DNA from: DATGKD01 sp035294855
GTDB lineage: Bacteria; Actinomycetota; Acidimicrobiia; Acidimicrobiales; UBA8190
Direction: 5' to 3'
Assembly: GCA_035294855.1 (NCBI GenBank)
Contig: DATGKD010000068.1
Coordinates: forward strand, 1-6,288
Length of the DNA stretch: 6,288 bases
The notes below the pieces were generated by a model. The model did no database searches and had not been told where the DNA came from. It saw only the letters and a list, made by a program, of their open reading frames with translations. The position numbers and the translations under genes were made by a program. This document shows positions 1-6,103 of this stretch, piece after piece (the first letter of the stretch is position 1; each line of letters starts with the position of its first letter).

Positions 1-219
1 CTGCTTGGTGGGCAGCTCGGGCAGCGCGTAGACCGTTTCCCCTCCGGGGATCCGGACCTTCACGGCCCCGAGCTCCTCGAGGTCGCGTGACACCGTGGTC
101 TGGGTGGCGACGACCCCCTCATCGGCCAGCATCGACACGAGTTGCGCCTGATTCGTGATGGCACTTGTCTCCAACAGGCGCGCGATGCGGTGCTGGCGCT
201 GCGGCTTGCCGAGCTTCAT
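1..219 (-). CDS. argR: Arginine repressor ArgR, N-terminal part (gene runs off the left edge)
   Basis: This is the DNA-binding part of the arginine-responsive transcriptional repressor, which in this family forms hexamers with L-arginine and binds ARG boxes. Seventy-three codons are visible from an ATG at 219-217 and the frame is still open at base 1. The protein begins MKLGKPQRQHRIARLLE and continues through a winged-helix domain: helix 1 at about residues 7-18, then TNQAQLVSMLADEG (22-35) and the recognition-helix signature TQTTVSRDLEELG (39-51), followed by the wing KVRIPGGETVYALPE (54-68). The TxxTVSRDLxEL pattern is diagnostic of ArgR/AhrC. The arginine-binding, oligomerising C-terminal domain lies outside the window. 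The start overlaps the argF stop as ATGA, with no strong ribosome binding site (a GAAAG lies about 9 bases upstream), so translation is probably coupled to argF. As the last visible gene of the operon it controls, it is likely autoregulated through the argC operator. Confidence 0.95.
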   Translation of the reverse strand, partial: MKLGKPQRQHRIARLLETSAITNQAQLVSMLADEGVVATQTTVSRDLEELGAVKVRIPGGETVYALPELPTKQ

Positions 220-1235
220 GTGCCGGTCTTTCGCCGGGAGCCGGTGCCTGACCCTGGATCCCCGTGTCCGGCGCCGTCCGCGGACAGCAGCCAGGCCAAG
301 AGCCCTCGCATGGCGTGCATCCGGTTGGCCGCCTGGCGCCACACGACACTTCGGGTTCCCTCGAGGACGTCGGCCGTGATCTCCTCGCCTCGGTGCGCGG
401 GCAGGCAGTGCATGACCACCGCGTCCGGTGCCGCCCGGGCGAGCAGGTCCGCGTCGATCGTGTAGCCCGCGAACGCCTTGCGGCGCAGTTGCGCCTCCTC
501 TTCTTGTCCCATCGACGTCCACACGTCGGTGTAGAGGACGTCGGCTCCGGACGCGGCCTCGTCGGGGTCGTTCGTCACCTCGACCTCCCCGCCGAGCCGG
601 GCGACGCGCGCCAGGTCGTCGGCGTCCGGTGCATACCCGTCGGGCGACGCCGTCCGAACGCGCACCCCCGTCATGGCGGCCGCCAACGCGAGCGAACGCC
701 AGACGTTGTTGGCGTCGCCGATGTATGCGATCGTCCGCCCCCCGACGTCGCCGAACACTTCCCGCACCGTCAGGATGTCGGCAAGAGCCTGACAGGGATG
801 GGCCAGGTCGGACAGCAGGTTCACGACCGGCACGACGAACCCGCGCGATGCGCCCGGCACCCCCGGCCCGCCCGATCCATCCGACCCGCCCGCGAGGTCG
901 AGGGCGTTCGCCATCCGGACGAGGGTGGTGTGGTCCATCACCCGCGCGCAGATGACCGCGTGGTAGCAGGCGAGCGTCCGGGCGACGTCCTCGGCGGTCT
1001 CACGTTCGTCGATCCCCACTTCCAGTCCCTGGATGTAGACGGGGTGCCCGCCGAGGGCAGCCACCGCGAGCTCGGTCGAGCTCCGGGTGCGGGCCGACGG
1101 CTTCTCGAAGACGAGCGCCGCGCCGCGCCCGGCGAGCACCGGACGCACCTCGGCGGCGGGTCGGCCCGCCAGGTCGAGCACCGCGACGAGCTCGTCGCAG
1201 GACAGGTCGTCGACGTCGAGGAAATGGCGCGTCAC
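216..1235 (-). CDS. argF: Ornithine carbamoyltransferase
   Basis: The 339-residue cytoplasmic enzyme transfers the carbamoyl group of carbamoyl phosphate to ornithine, giving citrulline. The carbamoyl-phosphate motif is EKPSARTRSS (44-53; SARTR replaces STRTR, as in other actinobacterial enzymes). HPCQALAD follows at 146-153, GDANNVWRS at 173-181, DVWTSMGQE at 237-245 and the ornithine-side MHCLPAHRGEEIT at 275-287. The HCLP and DxWxSMG motifs separate it from aspartate carbamoyltransferase. I start it at GTG 1235-1233, which overlaps the argD stop as GTGA and gives a normal N-terminus (TRHFLDVDDLS). The same frame stays open upstream to 1802, but that part is the shadow of argD. Two oddities are visible. 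A Gly/Ser/Pro-rich insertion of about 15 residues (116-132) sits just before the conserved VPVVNLLSD segment, and a 22-residue tail of low complexity follows the last conserved helix. Confidence 0.97.
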   Translation of the reverse strand: MTRHFLDVDDLSCDELVAVLDLAGRPAAEVRPVLAGRGAALVFEKPSARTRSSTELAVAALGGHPVYIQGLEVGIDERETAEDVARTLACYHAVICARVMDHTTLVRMANALDLAGGSDGSGGPGVPGASRGFVVPVVNLLSDLAHPCQALADILTVREVFGDVGGRTIAYIGDANNVWRSLALAAAMTGVRVRTASPDGYAPDADDLARVARLGGEVEVTNDPDEAASGADVLYTDVWTSMGQEEEAQLRRKAFAGYTIDADLLARAAPDAVVMHCLPAHRGEEITADVLEGTRSVVWRQAANRMHAMRGLLAWLLSADGAGHGDPGSGTGSRRKTGT

Positions 1236-2458
1236 GGCCGGGCCCCACCACGCACGAGGACGTCGGACAGAGCGGCCGCGAGGATGCCGAGCCCCTCGTC
1301 CACCTCGGCATCCGAGACGAGCAGCGGTGGCGCCAGCCGGATCGTGTCCGGGCGGGGCGCGTTGACGACGAGCCCGCCGGTGAGCGCAGCCGCCGTCACC
1401 TCCCGTGCCCGAGGCGCCTCCAGTGCGGCGCCGAGCAGCAAACCCTCGCCACGCACGCCCACCACACCGGGCAGTCCGAGCAGGCCGCGGCGCAGCCGGG
1501 ACCCGGCATGCCGCGCCCGCCCACACACGTCGTCCGCCTCCATGACCGCGAGCGTGGCGCGAGCCGCCGCGGCCGCCAGCGGTTGGCCGCCGAAGGTGCT
1601 GCCGTGGTCGCCGGGCCCGAAGGCGGCGGCCACTTCGGCGCGCGCCCAGCAGGCGCCGATCGGCACACCGTTGCCCAACGCTTTCGCCATCGTCACGACG
1701 TCGGGACGCACGTCGGCGTGCTGGAACGCGAACCACCGCCCGGTGCGCCCCAGGCCGGTCTGGATCTCGTCCACCATGAGCAGGATCCCGCGCTCGGTGC
1801 ACAGCGTCCGCAGGCCGCCGAGGTAGTCCGAAGAGGGGACGATGACCCCGGACTCACCGAGGATCGGCTCGACGAGCACGGCGGCGACCCGCGCCGGATC
1901 GCAGGCGGCATCGAGTGCGTCGTAGTCGTCGTACGGCACGTGCTCGAAGCCCTCGGGCAGGGGCGCGAACGGGGCGTGCTTCTCGGGTTGGCCCGTGGCG
2001 TGCAGCGTGGCGAGCGTGCGCCCGTGGAACGCGTCCCACGTGGAGACGACGACGTGGCGCCCGGGGCCGGCCCACTTGCGTGCCAGCTTCAGCGCGCACT
2101 CGTTCGCCTCCGCCCCGGAGTTGCCGAAGAACACCTGTCCGCCGGCGCGCTCGGTGCCTCCGCCCACCAGCCGGTCGAGGGTGAGCGCCACCTCGGGGGC
2201 GATGACGTTGCCGAAGAGGTTCGAGGTGTGCACGAGCGTGCGCGCCTGGTGGGCCACCGCCTCGGCGACCACCGGGTGGGCGTGCCCGAGGGAGGTGACC
2301 GCCAGGCCCGACAGGAAGTCGAGGTAGCGCCGGCCCTCGACGTCGAACAGCTCCGTCCCCGCGCCGCGCACGAACGTCACGGGCGGGTCCGGGTACGTGT
2401 GCATCAACGCGCTGCGGTCGGGGACGGACCCGACCGACGCCGTCGTGAGCTCGCTCAT
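1232..2458 (-). CDS. argD: Acetylornithine aminotransferase (PLP-dependent, class III)
   Basis: The 408-residue enzyme is a fold-type I aminotransferase that moves an amino group from glutamate to N-acetylglutamate semialdehyde, giving N-acetylornithine. Visible family motifs are FDVEGRRYLDFLSGLAV (38-54), the PLP-phosphate-binding NSGAEANECALKLAR (113-127), the ring-stacking segment FHGRT (144-148), VEPILGESGV (196-205), VDEIQTGLGRTG (229-240, with Asp230 expected to contact the pyridine nitrogen), MAKALGNGVPIGA (257-269, with Lys259 as the Schiff-base lysine) and GSTFGGQPLA (286-295). A late RLAPPLLVS segment carries the expected carboxylate-binding arginine. Length and motif order are normal. 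Class III enzymes also include ornithine, succinylornithine and GABA aminotransferases, so argD is chosen from both the sequence and its place between argB and argF. The ATG start at 2458 lies 24 bases after the argB stop, the only non-overlapping junction in the operon. Confidence 0.96.
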   Translation of the reverse strand: MSELTTASVGSVPDRSALMHTYPDPPVTFVRGAGTELFDVEGRRYLDFLSGLAVTSLGHAHPVVAEAVAHQARTLVHTSNLFGNVIAPEVALTLDRLVGGGTERAGGQVFFGNSGAEANECALKLARKWAGPGRHVVVSTWDAFHGRTLATLHATGQPEKHAPFAPLPEGFEHVPYDDYDALDAACDPARVAAVLVEPILGESGVIVPSSDYLGGLRTLCTERGILLMVDEIQTGLGRTGRWFAFQHADVRPDVVTMAKALGNGVPIGACWARAEVAAAFGPGDHGSTFGGQPLAAAAARATLAVMEADDVCGRARHAGSRLRRGLLGLPGVVGVRGEGLLLGAALEAPRAREVTAAALTGGLVVNAPRPDTIRLAPPLLVSDAEVDEGLGILAAALSDVLVRGGARP

Positions 2459-2462
2459 CGAA

Positions 2463-2490
2463 CGGCTCTCACTGGCCGGCTCTCACTGGA
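2463..2490 (-). repeat. 14-base tandem duplication at the argB-argD junction
   Basis: The plus strand reads CGGCTCTCACTGGC (2463-2476) followed at once by CGGCTCTCACTGGA (2477-2490): two head-to-tail copies, 13 of 14 bases identical. On the coding strand the argB-proximal copy contains the argB TGA stop, and the second copy repeats the same CCAGTGAGAGCCG block just ahead of the argD ATG. The second copy therefore places a GTGAGAG stretch about 10 bases before the start, where a weak ribosome binding site would sit. Removing one copy would shorten the gap from 24 to 10 bases without changing either protein. The repeat is read directly from the sequence; any effect on translation is inference. 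Confidence 0.9.
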
Positions 2491-3400
2491 TGGCCACCGC
2501 CTCGAGCTCGTCGCCCACGATCATGGTCCCGACGCCTTGGTCGGTGAAGACTTCCAGCAGCAGGGCGTGCGGCACGCGACCGTCGAGAATATGGGCTCTC
2601 CCCACGCCCCCCCGCACCGCCCGCACGCAGGCCTCCACCTTCGGGATCATCCCGCCGACCGCCGCACCCGAAGCCACCATGGCTTCGAGGCCGCTCACCG
2701 ACACCGTCTGCAGGAGCGACATCGGGTCGTCGGGGTCGGCGCGCAGACCCTCGACGTCGGTGAGGTAGACGAGCTTCTCGGCACCGAGCGCGGCGGCGAC
2801 GGCGCCGGCCACGGTGTCGGCGTTGATGTTGTACGTCTGTCCCTTGGTGTCGCTCGCGATGGTGGCCACCACGGGGATGAGCCCCTGGGCGAGGAGCCGC
2901 TCGAGGATGGAGGGGTCCACGACCGACACGTCGCCCACGAACCCGAGCGCCGCATCGCGGGCGGTGGCCGTGATCATGTTGGCGTCCTCGCCCGACAGGC
3001 CCACGGCGAGCGCGCCGTGCATGTTCATCGCCGACACGATGTCGCGGTTGACCTTGCCGACGAGCACCATGCGGGCGATGTCGAGCGTCTCGGCGTCGGT
3101 CACCCGCATGCCGTCACGGAATTCGGGCACCTTTCCCAGCCGGCCCATGAGATCGCCGATCTGCGGGCCCCCGCCGTGCACGACGACGGGGAGCATGCCG
3201 ACCGACCGCATGAGCACGACGTCCTCGGCGAACGACGCCAACGCGCGTGCTTCGCCCGTGTCGGCCGCGCCCGGCGTCGGCACCAGAGCGTTGCCGCCGT
3301 ACTTGACGACGACCACCTTCCCCCAGAAGCGGCGGATGTAGGGGAGCGCCTCGACGAGCACGGCCGCCCGGGCCGAGGAGTCCGACAGGTCGCCGGTCAC
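2483..3400 (-). CDS. argB: Acetylglutamate kinase
   Basis: The 305-residue member of the amino-acid kinase family phosphorylates N-acetylglutamate with ATP, usually the arginine-controlled step of the pathway. Motifs in order are VVVKYGGNAL (30-39, with Lys33 for phosphoryl transfer and the glycine loop), HGGGPQI (75-81, substrate and phosphate binding), DGMRVTDAETL (96-106), VGKVNRDIVSAMN (114-126), then the NINADTVAGAVAAAL nucleotide and catalytic segment, LTDVEGL and GGMIPKV. The N-terminal helix ARAAVLVEALPYIRRFWGK (10-28) resembles the mobile helix of hexameric, arginine-inhibited kinases, so feedback inhibition is likely but not proven. I start it at GTG 3400-3398, which overlaps the argJ stop as GTGA. 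The frame stays open to 3565, but the extra residues are Arg/Gly-rich shadow sequence. The loop after KYGGNAL (about 40-56) is some 8-10 residues longer than in typical relatives. Confidence 0.97.
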   Translation of the reverse strand: MTGDLSDSSARAAVLVEALPYIRRFWGKVVVVKYGGNALVPTPGAADTGEARALASFAEDVVLMRSVGMLPVVVHGGGPQIGDLMGRLGKVPEFRDGMRVTDAETLDIARMVLVGKVNRDIVSAMNMHGALAVGLSGEDANMITATARDAALGFVGDVSVVDPSILERLLAQGLIPVVATIASDTKGQTYNINADTVAGAVAAALGAEKLVYLTDVEGLRADPDDPMSLLQTVSVSGLEAMVASGAAVGGMIPKVEACVRAVRGGVGRAHILDGRVPHALLLEVFTDQGVGTMIVGDELEAVAIQ

Positions 3401-4596
3401 GAGGTGGTCCGGTTCTCGTCGATGTAGCCGTGGCCGAGGTCGGTGCCGAGCACCGCCCCGCGCCCCGCGCCCAGCCCGAGGTCGCACCGCACCTCGATCG
3501 AGGGCCCCTTCATGTATGTGGCGAGCACGGCTGCGTCGTGCGGTGCGGCCACTCCCCCGCGGCACACGACGACGTCCCCGTACGCGACCTGCACAGCATC
3601 GGGGTCGAAGGCCACACCCGCCGAGCCGAGCTCACTCACCACGCGACCCCAGTACGGGTCCCCCCCGTTGATCGAGCACTTGACCAGCAGCGAGCCGGCC
3701 ACCCGCCGCGCCGCTTGGTGGGCGTCTGCATCCGAGGCTGCTCCGTCCACCACCACCCGCAGCACCGTGGTCGCGCCTTCGGCGTCGCCGGCCATCATCG
3801 AGGCCAGCTGGTCGCAGGCGTCGGTCAGGGCGGTGGTCAGGTCACCGGCGTCGACCGTCATTTCGGAGTGGGCGGCACCGGATCGGGCGCCGGCCGCACC
3901 GCTCGCCAGCACGACCACGGTGTCGTTGGTGGACGTGCACCCGTCGACGCTCATGCGGTTGAACGTCTCGGCCACGGCGCGCCGCAGGGCGGACAACAGC
4001 GCGTCGGGTGGGCACGACGCGTCGGTGGTGAGCACGGCCAGCATGGTGGCCATGTCGGGCGCGAGCATCGCCGCGCCCTTGGCCATGCCCCCCACGCTGA
4101 AGCCGGGGGCCCGCACCACGACCTCCTTCGGCACGGTGTCGGTCGTCATGATGGCGCGCGCCGCGTCGGCCGCTGCCCGGCGGCCACCGGCGCGCGCGGC
4201 GACGAGCGCCGGGATACCCGTCTCGAGTGGAGCGGTCGGGAGCGGTACGCCGATGAGGCCCGTCTGGCAGACGAGCACCTCCTCGGCGCGGGCCCCGATG
4301 CCCTCTCCCGCGAGCGCGCACATGCGCTCGGCCGCGGCGATGCCTTCGGGTCCGGTGGCCGCGTTGGCGTTGCCGCTCGACAACACCACCGCGGCGGCCC
4401 GCCCCGCGGTCGTTGCCAGGTGCGCCCGGCTCACCTGCACGGGCGCAGCGGGCGCACGGTTGGAGGTGAAGACGCCCGCGGCGCTCACCGGCGCGCCGTC
4501 GGCCGTGGCCACGAGGGCGAGGTCCGGCTCGCCGGACGCCTTGATCCCGCACGCCACGCCCGCGGCGACGAATCCCTCGGGTGCGGTCACGCTCAC
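3397..4596 (-). CDS. argJ: Glutamate N-acetyltransferase / ornithine acetyltransferase
   Basis: The 399-residue protein recycles the acetyl group from N-acetylornithine to glutamate, producing ornithine for ArgF and N-acetylglutamate for ArgB. Bifunctional members can also use acetyl-CoA; the sequence alone does not settle which type this is. It is an N-terminal-nucleophile enzyme that cleaves itself before a conserved threonine, here Thr184 in the segment MLAPDMATML (177-186; relatives usually have APNMATML). Other signatures are SGNANAATG (74-82), VCQTGLIGVPLP (109-120, oxyanion-hole region), MTTDTVPKE (150-158), KGAAM (173-177) and a late INGGDPYWGRV segment in the beta chain. Cleavage would give chains of about 183 and 216 residues. 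The GTG start at 4596-4594 overlaps the argC stop as GTGA, with a GGGGTG stretch upstream that could serve as a ribosome binding site. The frame is open to 4722, but that is argC shadow. A cyclic pathway through ArgJ removes the need for an ArgE deacetylase. Confidence 0.96.
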   Translation of the reverse strand: MSVTAPEGFVAAGVACGIKASGEPDLALVATADGAPVSAAGVFTSNRAPAAPVQVSRAHLATTAGRAAAVVLSSGNANAATGPEGIAAAERMCALAGEGIGARAEEVLVCQTGLIGVPLPTAPLETGIPALVAARAGGRRAAADAARAIMTTDTVPKEVVVRAPGFSVGGMAKGAAMLAPDMATMLAVLTTDASCPPDALLSALRRAVAETFNRMSVDGCTSTNDTVVVLASGAAGARSGAAHSEMTVDAGDLTTALTDACDQLASMMAGDAEGATTVLRVVVDGAASDADAHQAARRVAGSLLVKCSINGGDPYWGRVVSELGSAGVAFDPDAVQVAYGDVVVCRGGVAAPHDAAVLATYMKGPSIEVRCDLGLGAGRGAVLGTDLGHGYIDENRTTS

Positions 4597-5606
4597 GGGT
4601 ACACCCCGGCGGTCGGCAGCCCCGCGTCCTCGGGGAGGCCGAGGGCGACATTGGCGCACTGCACCGCCTGTCCCGACGCGCCCTTGGTGAGGTTGTCCAG
4701 CGCACACAGGACGAGCAGCCACCCGGTGCGGGGGTCGACGCGCGCCGTGACGTGCGCACAGTTGGATCCGAACGTCGCCTTCGTCGACGGTGGCGCCGTC
4801 GTGACGACGACGAACGAATCGTCACGGTAGAAGTCTGACAGCAGGCCCAGCGCGGCGTCGGTCGTGAGATCCCCGCATGGCCGCGCGTAGCACGAGGCCA
4901 AGATGCCGCGGTTCATGGGGGCGAGGTGCGGCGTGAAGATCACCTGGGCACCGCTCGCCTGCTCGATCTCGGGCGTATGGCGGTGGTCGAGCAGTCCGTA
5001 GGCGGTGAAGTCCTCGTCGACGGTGTTGAAGTGCGTGGTGCTCGACAGCTTGCGTCCCGCCCCCGACACGCCGCTCGCCGCGTCCACGACGACACCGGTC
5101 GTCTCGACAACGCCGGCACGCGTGAACGGCGCGAGCGCGAGCGCGGCGGCTGTCGGGTAGCACCCCGCCACGGCCACCCGACGCGCGCCTCGCAACTCGT
5201 CACGGAAGAGCTCCACGAGCCCGTAGGTGAACGACGGCACGAGGTCGGGAGCACCGTGGTCCTGCCCGTACCACGCCTCGTAGGCGCGCACGTCGCGCAG
5301 CCGGAAGTCGGCAGACAGGTCGACGACGGCACCGACCCGGTCGACGAGGTCCGGCGCCAGCAACTGGGATTGCCCGTGCGGCAGGGCCAGGAACACCAGG
5401 TCGAGCCCGTCGAGCTCGTCGGCCCCCGCCTTGGTCAGCTCGAGGCCGGGATACGCCGCCGTGAGCGACGGGTACACGTCACCCACCCGCTGGCCGGCCT
5501 GCGTGTCGGCACCGGCCACGGCCACCTCGAAGGCGGGATGGCCCACGCACAGGCGCAACAACTCGGCCCCCGTGAAGCCCGACGCCCCGGCGATGCCGAC
5601 TCGCAT
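4593..5606 (-). CDS. argC: N-acetyl-gamma-glutamyl-phosphate reductase
   Basis: The 337-residue NADPH-dependent enzyme reduces N-acetylglutamyl phosphate to the semialdehyde used by ArgD. The N-terminus is a dinucleotide-binding motif, GIAGASGFTGAELLRL (4-19). ALPHGQSQ (74-81) and VVDLSADFRL (94-103) follow. The active-site cysteine is Cys149 in AGCYPTAA (147-154), which forms the thioester intermediate in this family. Downstream are SGVSGAGRK (178-186), HRHTPEI (208-214) and TPHLAPMNRGI (225-235), which supplies conserved histidines, then LDNLTKGASGQAVQ near the C-terminus. I choose ATG 5606 over the in-frame TTG at 5612 because a promoter -10 element ends at 5614. The predicted transcript would start at or next to the ATG, so the TTG would not be in the mRNA, or only at its very end. 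It is the first gene of the operon and the one next to the ArgR operator. Confidence 0.96.
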   Translation of the reverse strand: MRVGIAGASGFTGAELLRLCVGHPAFEVAVAGADTQAGQRVGDVYPSLTAAYPGLELTKAGADELDGLDLVFLALPHGQSQLLAPDLVDRVGAVVDLSADFRLRDVRAYEAWYGQDHGAPDLVPSFTYGLVELFRDELRGARRVAVAGCYPTAAALALAPFTRAGVVETTGVVVDAASGVSGAGRKLSSTTHFNTVDEDFTAYGLLDHRHTPEIEQASGAQVIFTPHLAPMNRGILASCYARPCGDLTTDAALGLLSDFYRDDSFVVVTTAPPSTKATFGSNCAHVTARVDPRTGWLLVLCALDNLTKGASGQAVQCANVALGLPEDAGLPTAGVYP

Positions 5607-5613
5607 CCGCAAG

Positions 5614-5642
5614 AAAATACGCTGTTATGCATGAATATGCAA
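5614..5642 (-). promoter_or_regulatory. Sigma-70-type promoter of the arg operon, probably leaderless
   Basis: On the minus strand a -35 element TTGCAT (5642-5637) is followed after exactly 17 bases by a -10 element TATTTT (5619-5614). Transcription would begin about 6-8 bases further on, around 5608-5606, which is at the argC ATG (5606-5604). No Shine-Dalgarno sequence precedes the ATG, which fits a leaderless mRNA, common in Actinomycetota. The locally A/T-rich stretch stands out in otherwise G/C-rich DNA. The elements are seen directly; the start point is inferred from spacing. Confidence 0.7.
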
Positions 5643-5643
5643 G
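5626..5643 (-). promoter_or_regulatory. ARG box: predicted ArgR operator
   Basis: The core TGCAT-GAAT-ATGCA (plus strand, 5628-5641) is a perfect 5-base inverted repeat with a 4-base spacer. It matches the TGNAT-N4-ATNCA half-site arrangement of the 18-base ARG boxes known for ArgR/AhrC proteins. It covers the predicted argC -35 hexamer and part of the spacer, so bound ArgR would block RNA polymerase. Only one box is visible: the positions where a second box would sit at the usual 3-base separation (5605-5622 and 5647-5664) do not match. The nearby argR gene supports the assignment. Confidence 0.8.
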
Positions 5644-5725
5644 GGCCTCATAATGCCCCGAGTAGTCCTATGGCTTTCAGCCCTCTCTATGGGTCTTGAT
5701 ATCGGACCGTTGCTCGCCATAGCCT
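5644..5725. other. Rest of the divergent spacer between argC and the plus-strand gene
   Basis: This short A/T-richer spacer lies between the ARG box and the GTG at 5726. A CATAAT at 5649-5654 could be a plus-strand -10 element, but no good -35 element is found at the right distance; that position would fall inside the ARG box. The hexamer CTATGG occurs at 5668-5673 and 5687-5692, and its inverse CCATAG at 5718-5723, ending 2 bases before the GTG. A small GGCT-TTC-AGCC inverted repeat lies at 5672-5682. None of these is strong enough to name as a regulatory element. Confidence 0.4.
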
Positions 5726-6103
5726 GTGAGTGTGGTCGACCCCGACGAGCACGTGGTCGACCCGGTGGTGGAGACGATCCTGGGGGCCGTGGCGGGTTTC
5801 GGCGACCGCTATGTCGCGCTGGCCGAGGCCTGCGACGGCGACCCGGGGGCGGCCGCCGCCTTCGCTGAGCTGGCCGACTACGTGGCCGAACTCCTCACGG
5901 ACCCCGTCCGCCACCGCCGCGTGCTGGCGAGCTGTTCGGCGGCGATCGACGCGGTGGCCGAGGCGTCGGAGGACGGGCGCGAAGCGGTCGCCTGGTCGTT
6001 CCTCGAGGCCTTGTCCCCCGACGACCGGTGCGCGCTCGAGCCGTGGCTCGGCCCGCGCGGCCGGTTACTGCTCGCCGAAGTCGACGCCGGCCCGCCGTCC
6101 TGA
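5726..6103 (+). CDS. Hypothetical small acidic, mostly helical protein (125 aa)
   Basis: I cannot assign this gene to a family with confidence. It encodes 125 residues, is rich in Ala, Asp and Glu, has no signal peptide or membrane segment, and looks mostly alpha-helical and cytoplasmic. Landmarks are VVETILGAVAGFGDRYVALAE (14-34), FAELADYVAELLTDPVRHRR (46-65), AIDAVAEASEDGREAVAWSFLEAL (73-96) and a C-terminal EPWLGPRGRLLLAEV (105-119). The layout of an acidic helix, then a SFLEALSP-type segment, then an LGPRGR-like end, faintly recalls small uncharacterised or immunity-like bacterial proteins, but this is only an impression. Third codon positions are strongly G/C, supporting a real gene. The start is uncertain: GTG codons at 5726, 5732 and 5753 are all in frame and none has a clear ribosome binding site. 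It is divergent from argC, and its last 39 bases overlap the convergent gene at the right edge. Confidence 0.7.
   Translation: MSVVDPDEHVVDPVVETILGAVAGFGDRYVALAEACDGDPGAAAAFAELADYVAELLTDPVRHRRVLASCSAAIDAVAEASEDGREAVAWSFLEALSPDDRCALEPWLGPRGRLLLAEVDAGPPS

Noticed and set aside
1236..1802. Upstream extension of argF to an ATG-type start at 1802
   Set aside because: The extra 189 codons lie wholly within argD and translate to Arg/Gly/Ala-rich shadow sequence. The GTG at 1235 in the GTGA overlap gives a normal-length enzyme.
264..1826. A 520-codon plus-strand open frame opposite argF and part of argD
   Set aside because: It is antisense to clear genes, with biased composition and no motif.
1508..3427. 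A 639-codon plus-strand open frame opposite argD and argB
   Set aside because: It is antisense to two well-defined enzymes. The product is rich in His, Arg, Gly and Val with no family motif, which is typical of the mirror frame of G/C-rich genes.
3430..4830. Long plus-strand open frames opposite argJ
   Set aside because: They are shadows of argJ with low-complexity His/Arg/Gly or Ala/Ser/Thr composition and no recognisable domain.
5607..5612. TTG at 5612 as an alternative argC start, two codons upstream
   Set aside because: It lies 1 base after the -10 hexamer, so it should not be in the mRNA, and ATG 5606 gives the normal reductase N-terminus.
5605..5664. A second ARG box at the usual 3-base spacing on either side of the first
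   Set aside because: Neither 5605-5622 nor 5647-5664 keeps the TGNAT or ATNCA half-sites.
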